Source: Bryum argenteum
Lineage: Eukaryota; Streptophyta; Bryopsida; Bryales; Bryaceae
Reading direction: 5' to 3'
Length of the DNA: 64,000 bases
Assembly (NCBI GenBank): GCA_037043015.1
Contig: CM073324.1
Location: 18,361,097 to 18,425,096, forward strand
The notes beneath the pieces are model-generated. The model worked only from the letters and a program-made list of their open reading frames with translations. It did no database searches and was not told the origin of the DNA. A program made the translations under genes and the position numbers. Within the stretch, counting starts at the first letter, position 1. Each line of letters opens with the position of its first letter. Positions 40,520 to 51,369 of the stretch are shown in pieces.

Positions 40520-41105
40520 TTAACCCCTAAAGATCCAAGAGGACCAAATCGGGCTTTTGCTATTTTGGGCAGCTTAGATGAATAGGTTAAAAGTAATATT
40601 TTTGCCTAAATTTTTTAATGGGTGCTCCCTATACTGCAAAGTGTATGTGGTAAAATTTACAAAGCCAAATTCCAATTTTTGAGTCTTCTACAACAATTCT
40701 TGGTTTGCGAGCCGAACTGGGGCAGTTTAAATTTAGTATTTTTTTGAGATTTTTTTTTGGAAATATGTTCATGACCAAATCACTACTTAAGTTCCAAAGG
40801 GCCCCAAGTCAAAAAGTGTACCAATTTTACAAGGGCAGCCTCCAAAAGTGTCAAAAATAATCTCAACAATGCCCAAAAAAACTTCATAGACAAACTTTGG
40901 ATGTTATAATCTCTCAAATGGTAAACATCCAACGGTCAATTTTTATATCAGATACTGAAAATTGGCTTAGGTACAAGATCTTACGGTTGGAAGTTAAGAA
41001 AAGAATAAAAAAATGGTTTCGCACCCCTTGAAGTGCATAGAGGTAGAGAATTGGAGTTTTGAGGTTTTAAGCTCCCAAAAACACCCAAGGATCTTTAGGG
41101 GTTAA
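40520..41105. mobile_element. F-family TTAA element (586 bp)
   Basis: It runs from TTAACCCCTAAAGATCC to GGATCTTTAGGGGTTAA, a 17-bp terminal inverted repeat that is a perfect match. TTTGGGCAGC lies about 45 bases inside the left end. It is inserted in the inner TTAA of the B element's terminal repeat. Confidence 0.9.
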
Positions 41106-41337
41106 ACGTCTAGCTATACGGATTTGGGCAACCTAGTATTGGATCACAACATCTTTTGGACTTGGGCATCATGAATAGTGCACTTTTTGAACTTGGGCAC
41201 CATGAATGATCCAATCAATGATGAGCTTGCAACCTCCTACATGGTTATGTACAACTCCAACCTACCTACCACAATCCTTTCAAAGCACAAAATCACTCGT
41301 ACAAATTGTAATTTAAATTCTAAGAAATTTCACTTTC

Positions 41338-43182
41338 TTAACCCCTAAACTACCATGGTGTTTTGTGAGCTCCAAACTCCAAAATTGCAATTTCATACCA
41401 CCTTGTAAACTTTGAAGTGTGAGAATATTTTTACACTTTTTTGAACCTTTCAACCGTATGATCTTGAAGAGAACTATTATTAGAGGTAGTGGCTGAAATT
41501 TCAACCATTGGATTGTAGCCATTTGTAAGATCTTAACATTCAAAGTTGATGCAATGTTTTTTTTTCAGCAGACATAGTCAACTTTGTGCAAAGGAAAACG
41601 TGATGCTTATTACCTTAACCCCTAAAAATCCAGGGGTTTCCTCGACCTCCAGAACCAAAAACTGCCATTTTTCACCTTCGTTGGGAGATGGGGAAATGGA
41701 GAAACTTTTTTTTCTGGTTTTAGACTTTGAACCGTAAGATCTTGTACCTAACTTGTATACAAAGGACTGGTCAAAATTTCAACCGTTGGATGTTTTTCAT
41801 TTGTGAGATCATAACAATCAAAGTTTGACCAACACTTTTTTTTTGCCACTGCGTGAGAGGCATTGTCTAAATGGTGCCAAGGGCAACTTGATGATTGTTA
41901 TTCCAAATATTTTTCCCTCATTTTTTTTCATGTAGGTATTCAAGTTGGTTATGCTCATGCAAAATTTTAGAGACCAATTCCACTTTTTGACCTTAATGTA
42001 AAATATTTTATGAAAGAAGGTCTAAAAACAACCATATAGTAAAACAAGCACCACGTATGATATATTTAGTTTGAGAAAAATCTCGACGGTGAGAAGGTGC
42101 ATTTATGATAATGTGAATTTTGAAAAAAAAAAAATCTTGGAAAAAATCCAAAATCTCGAATTTTGGCAATTTTTGAAAGAAAAAATTGTAAAATTACTAG
42201 AAATTGTGAAGATTGTTTTTGAAAGTTTTGGAGGCTGCCCTTGTAAAATTGGTAAACTTTTTGACTTCGGACACATTGGAATTTGAATAGTAATTTGGTA
42301 ATGAACATATTTCTAAAAAAAAAAAAAAATAATAATAATAATTTTAAACTGCCCGATTTGGACTTGAAACCTAAAATTTCTAGATGAAGGTTATAAAATT
42401 AAAATTTGACTTTGAAAATTTTACCACATACACATTACTGCATGTGGAGCACCCAATAAAAATCTTAGGCAAAAATATCAGTTTAAATGCTTAAAATGAG
42501 CTGCCCGAAATCTCAGAAAACCGAATCGGCTTTCCTGGATTTTTAGGGGTTAAACATCTAGCTCATATTTTTTTCCATGTATATAACTAAGTTGGGCATG
42601 CCCATGCAAAATTTTAGACACTCATTTTGCTTTTTGAACCTTCATGCAATTTAAAGACTAGAAGAAGGTAGAAATCAAGGATTTGGTAAAACATGCACCA
42701 CGTTTATTGTATATGGTTTAGGGGAAAAATGAACGGTGAGTATACACCTTCTTGATTTTTTGAATTTCAAGAAAAAATAAATTCAAAAAATTTCAAAATC
42801 TCAAATTTTGGCAAATTTTGAAAGAAAAAATTGAAAAATCAAAGAAAACTTTGAATCTAGCTCTTGTAATTTTTGAAGGGTGCCCTTGTAGGATTGGTAA
42901 AAGTTTCAACTTGGGTCACTTGGAAACCTAAAAAAAAAGAAAAAGAAAAAAAAAGGGTAAAAATTAAAAGTTTTTTCTGCCCGCCCCAAGGCTGAAAACT
43001 AAAATTTGCGTTTAAGAACTCCATAGGTGGAGTTTGACTTTGCAAATATTCCCACATACACCTTGTAGTGTAAGGAACATCTAGTAAAAATCTTAGGCAA
43101 AAATATTACTTTTAACATCTTATCTTAGGCTGCCTGAAATCGCAAATCTCCTAATCAGAGGCCTTGGTAGTTTAGGGGTATA
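41338..43182. mobile_element. E element, A-like TTAA element with an insertion
   Basis: It runs from TTAACCCCTAAACTACCA to TGGTAGTTTAGGGGTATA, where the right TTAA has changed to TATA. It is about 910 bp without the inserted A element. The right end holds GGCTGCC about 48 bases inside (GGCAGCC on the minus strand). The interior is a diverged relative of the A family. Confidence 0.8.
41615..42553. mobile_element. A-family TTAA element (939 bp), complete
   Basis: It runs from TTAACCCCTAAAAATCCAGG to CCTGGATTTTTAGGGGTTAA, a perfect 20-bp terminal inverted repeat. The right half matches 1-525. GCTGCCCGAAATC lies about 48 bases inside the right end. It is non-coding and is inserted in the E element at TTAA. 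Confidence 0.9.
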
Positions 43183-43460
43183 GCATCACAAGAAGGTGAC
43201 CAGTTTGACATCAAAATATAAGTGAGAAGTTGAGTACATCGAGAGCTACAGAGGAGATTCTAGATTCTGTTGGAATTTGACCCCTCAGGTCACCTTAGGT
43301 GTTTAAGGGCTAACCTCCATCTCAATAACACCTTTGCCTACGAAAAATCCATTGAAAAACTTTTCGGCTCAAAATATAAATTTGCAATGGTTAGAGTTGC
43401 CCCGAAATCTACTAAGGAAAAGAGGTCCAAAAACTAGACCCCTCGCACTAAAATGCATAC

Positions 43461-44223
43461 CATGCCTTTTATCCGTGGATGAAATTTAGATTTCTACCAC
43501 TACAACAAGAATTAATTAGATGTCCAACCCAACAATCAAAATTAAAATCCAACTATGAATAAAGGAGAAATACATTCTCAAAACAATGTCTTTGTTTTTG
43601 TCTTTCCAAAAGAGAAACATCATTGCAAATTCATTACCTAAAATATTAAAATAAGAAATCATATAAGTACAAGGTTGTTGGATTTCATCTTAAGATCATA
43701 CTTATGCAAAAACTAAATCATAAACACCAGATGCGATCTGACATAATTGGCTTGCAATATTAAATATGACCCCTTCTTGAAAACCCCAAAACCAAATTTA
43801 AACATCAAAATCAAATTTGCATCATGTAAGGAGTTGAGGGTATATAACAATTTATAACCATCTTGAAAACTTATTGTGTTTGTGGTTAACATATCATAAA
43901 ACATTAAGCCTTAATTTCATGTTTCACCATCAAAATTGCCTTCTTTCAATGTAAGGTGAGATTTGTATGCTTGATTCTTTAAAATGAAGATAAAAGAATC
44001 AAGCATTGCTAAAATTGGTAAAGGCAACGATATCGTGTAATGCGCATAACCAAGCCTCCTCTGTACCAACATTTACTTGTTATCTCGACGATTATCATGA
44101 ACATGGGTGGCCCCAAAAGTTTTTTACAAAATCCCATGAGAAAAAACCCTTGACTCGCCCATAAGCTCACTACTTTGGTTCATGAATGTATTCTCTCGAT
44201 TGATTAATACATTGATTGTTTCA
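43461..44223. other. AT-rich intergenic DNA
   Basis: No gene or recognisable element is visible in this part. Confidence 0.4.
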
Positions 44224-44581
44224 GGCACCAGAAGCCTTGGCTTGGTGATTCGGGCTCATGGCCTCCAATGAGGAGGTCGTGGGTTCTATTCTCCATGCCG
44301 GCGTGGTGCTCACCACCATAGTCCACCCAACTACTGTGGGGAGTCCTTGGACCTTGTTGTATGGGTACCTCAAAGACCTTTGCGGGAATACTATGTCAAG
44401 TATCTTCAAGGCACTAGTAACTAGCTAGAAACTAGCATAGTTAGAGTGTCCACCCTCAAGAGGAGGAAGTACTATTGTTCCAATTTCCCCTTGTCCGGTG
44501 GGCATCGGGATATAGCATTACGAACGAACACTTCATTCACACCAGCCCCTTAGAAAGGAACCGAAGTTTCTATCTCTCACA
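44224..44581 (+). mobile_element. Full-length tRNA-derived SINE (358 bp)
   Basis: It is flanked by a 9-bp target duplication, ATTGTTTCA, at 44215-44223 and 44582-44590. The head has box A-like TTGGCTTGGTGATTCGGGC and box B-like GTGGGTTCTATTCTCC. The 3' end carries the CCAGCCCCTTAGAAAGGAAC stem region and a TCTATCTCTC tail. There is no coding capacity; a LINE would have to move it. Confidence 0.88.
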
Positions 44582-44815
44582 ATTGTTTCACACAAATAAA
44601 ACAAAGAAAGTACCATGGAAAACATAGAGGTGGTGCCAACATTAGAGTGGACGGGTGGAGATGCTCCATGAAGTAACACGGTATTGAACCGTGCAATGAA
44701 GCTTTCAATCATGGGGGGGGGGGAGTAACTAAAGAATCATTTTTTCAAATTACAAACTCACATTTTTCCATTACTACAAAAAAGTAAAATCACGAACTTT
44801 GCCATGTGGGTCATC

Positions 44816-45551
44816 TTAACCCTTAACCCTTAAACGCCCAAGCAAGCCCGAGGGGCTTGATTCCAACAAAATCTTCCCTGTAGCTCTCACTGTACTCAAC
44901 TTTTCACTTATATTTTGATGTCAAACTGGTCACCTTCTTCTGATGTATTGAAAAAGTGAGATTTGACAATTCAAATTACAATTTGTATGAGTGATTTTGT
45001 GCTTTGAAAGGATTATGGTAGGTAGGTTGGGGTGGTACATAACCTTGTGGGAGGTTGCAAGCTCATCATTGATTGGTTCATTCACAATGCCCAAGTTCAA
45101 AAAGTGCACTATTCATGATGCCCAAGTCCAAAAGATGCTGTGATCCAATTTTGGGCTGCCCATTTCAGACCCCAAGGGCGTTTAAGGGTTAAATGCCCAA
45201 TCAAGCTCGAGGGTCTTGATTCCAACAGAATCTCCTTCGTAGCTCTCACTATAATCAACTTTTCCCTTATATTTTGATGTCAAACTAGTCACCTTCTTAT
45301 GATGCATTCAAAAAGTGAAATTTCAGAATTCAAATCACAATTTGTATGAATGATTTTGTGCTTTGAAAGGATTGTATTAGGTAGGTTGGGGTTGTACATA
45401 ACCTTGTAGGAGGTTGCAAGCTCATCATTGATTGGTTCATTCATGATGCCCAAGTTTAAAAAGTGCACTATTCATGATGCCCAAGTCCAAAAGATACTGT
45501 GATCCAATTTTGGGCTGCCCGTTTTAGACCCCATGGGCGTTTAAGGGTTAA
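44816..45551. mobile_element. B-family TTAA element with another B element inside its terminal repeat
   Basis: It starts with TTAACCC at 44816, is interrupted by the complete B copy at 44823-45192, resumes ATGCCCAATCAAGCTCG and ends GGGCGTTTAAGGGTTAA. Without the insert and one TTAA it is exactly 370 bp. Confidence 0.88.
44823..45192. mobile_element. B-family TTAA element (370 bp), inserted in a sister copy
   Basis: It is a complete copy from TTAACCCTTAAACGCCC to GGGCGTTTAAGGGTTAA. Both copies have the same orientation. Confidence 0.9.
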
Positions 45552-46036
45552 ATTCCATCATATGATGGCCCCATTTTGTTTCGAATTGGTTTGTTTAGTA
45601 ATACTACAGTGTTTTCCGATACTTTCTGAAAATGCTTGATTCCATTTTTTATAGAAATTACTGTGCACTGCAATTGAGTATTTAGAATCATCCTAGCAGC
45701 CTCTAAATAGATGGCTTTGCTGGAAATTATATGCCAAATTGCTTGGCTTCGGTAAGTTAGGTGAATCTTTCAAAGCTAAAGGGTCATATACCATGTTGAT
45801 ACCACTCCGAATTTAAAGACGGTTACATTTTTGAGGGCATGGAAGTCAACCAATCATTTGCTATATGGGTTATCTCTTGTAATCATAGGTGTTTTTCATT
45901 AGAAAGTTTGGTTTCCAAGCCTAAAATGAAGGTGTTACCTTGGATTTGGTAGAGGAAGGTTCTACTGATGGCAATCCAATTCTAATCTTGTAACAAGAAA
46001 GGTACATTTGTTGACTTTAGGTTTTGTTCAAGTGGA
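45552..46036. other. AT-rich intergenic DNA
   Basis: There is nothing I can name here. Confidence 0.4.
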
Positions 46037-46460
46037 TTATCTCCTAAACGTCCTTGTTTGAAAAAAAAAAAAAAACATTCTAAAAAAAAACGTTGTTAAT
46101 GAAAATGAATATAAGCTATTAAGATCTCAACCGTGGAAACTTGTGATTGACTTATCGTAGGTCATGTGGACCAAAATTGAAGTTGTAAGGCCTCATAGAA
46201 TTGGGTAATCATAACGTATTAGTTCTCAAACGAGAGTACAAATATTTCATCATTTTCACTTTGAAGTGGAAATGCTACTAATAAACCATTTGCACTAGTG
46301 AAATTTTCACTCACTAGAAAGTTGTTCACCTTCATCTCAATAGACCTTTACCCCCCCCCCCAAAAAAAAGAAATCATCAAAAAAATTCTTGACTTAAATA
46401 ATAACCTTGCAATGGTGAAAACAGCGAAAAAATTTACGAAGACGTTTTGAAGATAAGGAG
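46037..46460. mobile_element. I-family element fragment
   Basis: It starts TTATCTCCTAAACGTCCTTG, a decayed form of the TTAA-type end, and is similar over about 350 bp to the inverse of 53379-53000 and to the host at 40.3/43.4 kb. A C12-A8 run lies near 46351. Confidence 0.55.
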
Positions 46461-46618
46461 TGATTGAAGTACATTAATCATATCTATTACAAAAAGATTG
46501 CGGAATTTTGAACTTGGTGACTTAGAACGCGCATTGAAGTTTTTCAAACCAGGTTGTGCACAAGGGACATTTGTTCCATGTACTCAGTTGTCCCATATGT
46601 TGTTTTAATTGAATTGTT

Positions 46619-46732
46619 CTAATTTCCCCTTGTCCGGTGGCCATCGGGATAATAGCATTACGAACGGACACTTCATTCACACCGGCCCCTTAGAAAGGAC
46701 CGGAATTTCTATCTATCTTCTATCTATCTATC
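46619..46732 (+). mobile_element. SINE 3' fragment, subfamily 2
   Basis: It holds CCCCTTGTCCGGTGGCCATC, CATTACGAACGGACACTTC, the CCGGCCCCTTAGAAAGGACCGG stem and a clean (TCTA)n tail. Confidence 0.82.
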
Positions 46733-47302
46733 TTTTAATTGAATTTATAACTTGGATAGTTAAGATATGAGTGGATTGGTTCAGTTACTAAAAAGGTGCG
46801 CTAGCTAATTGCAGAGTGGCTAATTCTGAACTTGCAAACAATGATAGAGTTGAGTTGGTAGTTGAGTTTTTGAAGCTTATGATCAATGCTTCTCCCCACT
46901 TACTTTCATATTGTTAACATTAATGGGAGATCCACTTTTCAATTTGGCAAAACTGGATGACCATTGAAACACACCGAACTCAAGTCCACTCTACATCTCT
47001 CCTTAGAGGTTGTATGGATCTAGGCTTGAACACAAGAGCATCTTTACATGTCTTAGAGCATAGTGATCGCTTAGATGAAAACAATACTAAGTGTAACTTG
47101 CGGGGATGTGCCTTTAGGAAGGAGGGCCACCGTCCAAGCACAAAACGTTACTCATCTTCTGCGCTCGCTCAAAATTGGCTATCGTTGACTCTTCTGGTGT
47201 GCACAAAATAACTCTTCCAAATTAAGGTGTAAATACGTACAAAGTACAACTTTGAATATGTATGTCATGAGGCATACGTACGTGCTCAAAAGCTGTCGTT
47301 TG
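46733..47302. other. Intergenic DNA
   Basis: An 84-codon plus-strand frame (46957-47211) is open, but I see no domain, start context or splice sites that support it. Confidence 0.4.
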
Positions 47303-47490
47303 GGAGGATACCATGTCAGGTATCTATAAGACACTAGTGGCTAGGTAGGAACTAGCATAGGGTTCACCCCGAGAGGGGTGAGTAGTCCCTCCATTGGTGT
47401 AATGATGACCTCCACACATACATCCAAAGATAGGTCGAGCGAACACTATTCAGACCCACCTCTAGATATGTTGAAGTTTTTCTTCTTGCC
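47303..47490 (+). mobile_element. SINE, 5'-truncated, subfamily 1
   Basis: It begins TTTGGGAGGATACCATGTCA in the SINE body and continues through CCGAGAGGGGTGAGTAGTCC and CATACATCCAAAGATAGGTC to a TTCTTCTTG tail. Confidence 0.75.
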
Positions 47491-48274
47491 CAAAAGTTTA
47501 GATTACAACCATATTCGCTTGAATAAAACTTTTCACAGTCTCACTGTAATGCTTGATTTTATGTTTTTCATCGATTCCTCACTAATCGTGTATTTGTAAT
47601 TGATTTTTTCACTAAACATGGGAAGGTTATCATCAACCCGTCAATAAACTATAGATAGAAAATCTAAAGAAAGTCCAAATTGTCTCAAATTAATCGCTAA
47701 ACCTTTAAGGAAAAAGTCTGCAAATGATCACGTTGTCTCAAAATAACAAATATGGATTTAATTACATAAAATTCTGGTACATGCCTTTGAGCATCAGTTT
47801 TGAATTTTTGAACAATTTGTTGTACAAACCACGTTATCAGACTGTATCTTTCAGATGTGTCATAGTAATCTGCCCACATTTAAAATGGTGCCTTAGCTTA
47901 GGGGTCACACTATTGACTAGCTCATGATGTAAGAAAAGTGGAGAATTTTGAAAACTTGAGAGCATCCAAAGTTGACAATTTTCAAATTTGTAATAATGTT
48001 TATTGTTGGAAATGGGATGTGGGGGTTCAAATTTTGAGCGCCAAGCACCTTGGAATCCTCGCCCGCTGCTCTGCTTGTACTAAATCCATTTTTATAATCA
48101 TGGAAACTGGGAAAGGAACATTCTTTTTCAGAAAATTGGGGCAATTGGATTGATTAATTTAAATAAAGCCTATAAGCCCATGTTGTGGATCCTGCGTCAC
48201 CTTGCGTCACCTTGCGTCAGTCAGCGTTTGCTCAAATAATTGTCCAGTGCCTCTTACTTTGACATTTTCTCCTC
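47491..48274. other. Intergenic DNA with a short tandem repeat
   Basis: CTTGCGTCAC is repeated almost three times at about 48192-48219. I see nothing else. Confidence 0.45.
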
Positions 48275-49019
48275 TTAACCCTAGAACGTCGGAGCCCATA
48301 ACCGTGGCCTGAACTTTGATATGTCTTACTCTGAATCCTCCATTTCGCCACTTTACCTGAAAGTAAAATATTATATTTTATTTTTCGTAGATGTGATCAC
48401 ATGCTTTTCATATGCTGTAAAAATTTCAGATTTTTTTGGGAAGATTTGAAATTCAAGTGAATTTTCAAAGAAAAACCAAAAATAATTCATATCAAATACA
48501 AATCACTTTCAAAAAATCTGAAATTTTTATAATAAGGGGACATTGTAGTGAAGAATAGCATGGTGTAATCCATGGTTTTGTGTCATGCTATATTTGAAAA
48601 TTGAGAAAGAGACCCTATAGGCATGTAAACTTAAGGTGTCGAGAAATCACTAGATATTAGGAATTTCTTGAAATTCTAACTTGGAGTAGAAACAAGACTT
48701 GGTAAGATTCATTTTATGAATTGAGCTTGAACTCAAAAGAGATCATTTAGTTGCCTAAATTTGAGACTTAATAAAAGTAGGAAAAAGTTGCAGAAATGCA
48801 CTTTGTGGTGATTTGTTTTAACCATTCTTTCAACTTTCATACCACATGTGATCTTAGGAAATACCTTAAATGACCTCAAATGAATTCCATGATATGCTAT
48901 TATCATTCATAAATCCAATTACAAAAATCATGAATGAAATCCATCCCGCAAAAATAGGTTACAGTGAAAATGTTCTGTTCATCGGACATAAAATGGCCGC
49001 TCCGACGTTCCAGGGTTAA
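48275..49019. mobile_element. D-family TTAA element (745 bp)
   Basis: It runs from TTAACCCTAGAACGTCGG to CCGACGTTCCAGGGTTAA; the terminal inverted repeat is 21 bp with one mismatch. The interior holds an imperfect inverted repeat around CAAAGAAAAACCAAAAATAA. It is non-coding and is the only copy in the window. Confidence 0.82.
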
Positions 49020-49264
49020 CCTTGATACAAAATTGTCTAAATTATCACAAAGAACCCTCTTCTACTGCAGGCTCCGAATAAGTCAATCTAAGCATTAATT
49101 AGAAGATCCAACCTTAGGATCTTGAAGTTAACTTGACCCTTTACTCATATGTCAAATTTGAACTGTTAAGTTTTCTCCGATTTTGAGATTATAATGGTCA
49201 AAGTTGGCGGACTTTTTCCTTGGGGAAATCCCAAAAAGCCACTTCATGAATCTTTAGGGGTTAA
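49016..49264. mobile_element. C-family TTAA element, shortened (249 bp)
   Basis: It shares its left TTAA with the D element and ends GAATCTTTAGGGGTTAA. It is the inverse of the copy at 49597-49864 and lacks most of one terminal repeat (TTAACC runs directly into TTGATACAAAATTGTC). Confidence 0.8.
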
Positions 49265-49290
49265 CCACCAACCTTTAGGATAGGCTCTAA

Positions 49291-49597
49291 AGGAGAGTGC
49301 TTAAAAATGGCTCAAACTTGAGATTTCCTAATATGTGGTGAAGTAATTTGTGTAAGCAATTGGAAAGTAAGTAGAAGGATAGTCAAAGTGGAGTCATCAT
49401 TTTTCGACTCTATTACAATTCATTGAGAATTTTGAAGGTGTCCTTATAAGCGTTTCTGAAATGGTGCCCGAATTTGACATCATGTAAGAATTGGAGTAAG
49501 TACATGGTATTGTTGAAGTGTGAAACTAGTATGTACCTCTTGGTGAAGAAGCCTAGCACTATGTTATTTGCACTGCTCCATTTTAAGCACTCTCCCT
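49291..49597. mobile_element. Tourist-like (PIF/Harbinger-type) MITE, 307 bp
   Basis: The ends AGGAGAGTGCTTAAAAATGG and CCATTTTAAGCACTCTCCCT are inverted repeats of about 19 bp, flanked on both sides by TAA. A 3-bp TAA/TTA duplication is typical of PIF/Harbinger elements. Diverged copies lie at 19.1-19.4 kb and 21.7-21.9 kb. Confidence 0.72.
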
Positions 49598-49864
49598 TAA
49601 CCCCTAAAGATCCAAGAAAGCCGAAATGGCTTTTTGGAATTTCCGCAGGGAAAAATTTCAGCCAACTTTGACCATTATAATCTCAAAATTGGAGAGAAAT
49701 TAACGGTTCAAATTTGTTACTGAAGTAAAGGGTCAAGTTAGCTTCAAGATCCTACGGTTGGATCTTCTAATTAATGCTTAGATTGAGTTTCTTTGGGCCT
49801 GAAGTAGAAGAATGTTATTTTTGATGATTTAGACAATTTTGTATCAAGGATCTTTAGGGGTTAA
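49597..49864. mobile_element. C-family TTAA element (268 bp), complete
   Basis: It runs from TTAACCCCTAAAGATCC to GGATCTTTAGGGGTTAA, a perfect 17-bp terminal inverted repeat that is also identical to that of the F element at 40520. It is inserted at the TTAA formed where the MITE end meets its TAA duplication. Confidence 0.9.
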
Positions 49865-51242
49865 TACATATTAGGAATCTTAAAGAAAGTCCATCAATTT
49901 TTACAATATTTGGTTGTGTAAAGAACTCTATTTCTCAACACTTTTAAGATTAGTGTTCACTTTGGGCCTTCATTGCAATTGATGTCCCTTGTCCTTTCTT
50001 CAAGTCACCTATTGGACCACTTCCAATATATTCTTCCACTTGCAAGACAATGAGCGTACTCTCACATTTCATGTTATGGTTCGACGATTGGTGTTGTAAC
50101 ACTACGGTCACATGTGACATTTAGTGTTACGATTTCGGGTTCGCAATTAACCTGTGGTGACGTGTGAAATTTAGTGTTACGGTTCGGTTTGCAATGATTG
50201 TCTATAACACTAATTGGCAACTCCTGTGTAGTAGAAAATTGTTCATGGTACATGTGGGACTACACCCAAAGTGATGTTTCACATCCACCTTGGGTGTGTA
50301 AAGCACGATTAGTGGGTGCACTCGTGTAGTGTACCAAGAACACTTTTCTACTACACAAAGAGTAATACGTTTTTTGGTGAGGGTTCTTATTTATTTAGAA
50401 TAGGGATGAATTATTGCTGAAGTTATACAGTGGAATGCGTGATGTCTCCTGCAAACGTATGTTGTTCCTGGAAGCATGGCAAAAGGACTGATTTATCTAC
50501 TAATAATAAAAATTCTGTTTATTATAATGTTAATTTTTTTTGGTAAGGTAATGAGAAACAACGTAGTCGTCCTTGTTTCATGTACTTACTTTTAGTAATT
50601 ATTTTAAACCCACTTCGTCATGTATGAAAAAAATAGTTGACTTTGATTACTTGATGTTTAATGTGAGGCTTGGAAAACTAGAGTAAAGAAAATAAAGATA
50701 GAAATTAATTAAAAATATTAATAAAAAAATAACCTGATTGCTGCAATTTGAATGATTGTTTTTCACTCGTAGCTCAATGAGTAATTGTGGCACGTGTGTC
50801 TGGCTCTCGGGGACTCTCTTGAACAAGTCACTACAAACGTCACTTTAACCCTTAAAGTTGAAAGGTCACTAAACTACCAAAAGGCCCCAAAACCACCCTC
50901 TATCAATGCAAGACATCTAGGGTGTCTCGTGATATTATGGAGGGGACTCGTGATATTAGGGAGAAATATAATATATCCCATATGTTGAGGAGGTGAGTGG
51001 AAGTTGTGAGTTTGGTAAATATGATTTTTGTTTTTACTTGAAAGTACCATGTGGTAGGATAAATTTTTAATTTGCAAGCGCCATGTGGCAGAGGATTAGT
51101 TCAATTTTTTGGTACAAGTGCGAGATGGCACCCACACAAGGCGCTCCTTGACTAATTAATGCACTTCTCAATGTGATACCTCATTTCACTATGAGGTATT
51201 ATCTCAATGATAGTAGATGTCTTACCAATCAATTATGTATTA
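49865..51242. other. AT-rich intergenic DNA
   Basis: A lone TTAACCCTTAAAG at 50845 resembles a TTAA-element end but no partner end was found. CATGTGACATTTAGTGTTACG and CGTGTGAAATTTAGTGTTACG form a short direct repeat near 50115 and 50160. I see no gene. Confidence 0.4.
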
Positions 51243-51369
51243 GGTAATCGTTTTATTGAACCGGTTATCGGTGCAGAACCGGTTCTGTGAAGGTGGCGAG
51301 CCCGTGAGGGCGAGCCATCTGGTCAGAACGGGTTTTGCACCGATGACCGGTTCCAATAAAACGATTACC
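51243..51369. repeat. Fold-back sequence, 127 bp, nearly perfect hairpin
   Basis: The left arm (51243-51287, GGTAATCGTTTTATTGAACC...) and right arm (51324-51369) are inverted repeats of about 45 bp with about four differences. The bases between can pair further (AGGTGGC with GCCATCT). Each arm holds an ACCGGTT or near-ACCGGTT motif twice. It could be a fold-back transposon, the relic of a MITE without a centre, or a small-RNA precursor. Confidence 0.8.

Larger units (their letters stand above)
40513..43313. mobile_element. B-family TTAA element with two nested insertions
   Basis: It starts TTAACCC at 40513, is broken at its inner TTAA by the F element (40520-41105), resumes ACGTCTAGCTATACGG, is broken again by the E element at 41338-43182, resumes GCATCACAAGAAGGTGACC and ends TGTTTAAGGGCTAA (mutated TTAA). 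After both inserts are subtracted it is about 378 bp: the 370 bp of the family plus a small internal duplication (GATTCTAGATTCT). Confidence 0.8.
40300..43460. mobile_element. I-family element hosting a stack of TTAA insertions
   Basis: The left part (40300-40512) and right part (43314-43460) together match 46.1-46.45 kb and the inverse of 53.1-53.35 kb (CTAGAAAGATGTTAAC|CTCCATCTCAATAACACC here against CTAGAAAGTTGTTCACCTTCATCTCAATAGACC there). Everything between is inserted at that TTAA. Outer limits are approximate. Confidence 0.65.

Noticed and set aside
40513..40540. Interstitial telomere repeat (TTAACCCTTAACCCCTAAA resembles CCCTAAA units)
   Set aside because: The unit is TTAACCC and not CCCTAAA, and the doubling is fully explained by one TTAA element inserted in the end of another.
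44228..44300. Functional tRNA gene
   Set aside because: The tRNA-like boxes belong to a 358-bp SINE with target duplications; the acceptor stem and cloverleaf are not kept. The same holds for about 52910-52979.
46957..47211. 84-codon plus-strand frame
   Set aside because: Length is compatible with chance, and it lies between SINE fragments.
18211..49864. CRISPR-like or satellite array of the recurring TTAACCC motifs
   Set aside because: Spacing is irregular and the motifs come in inverted pairs that bound elements of constant length.
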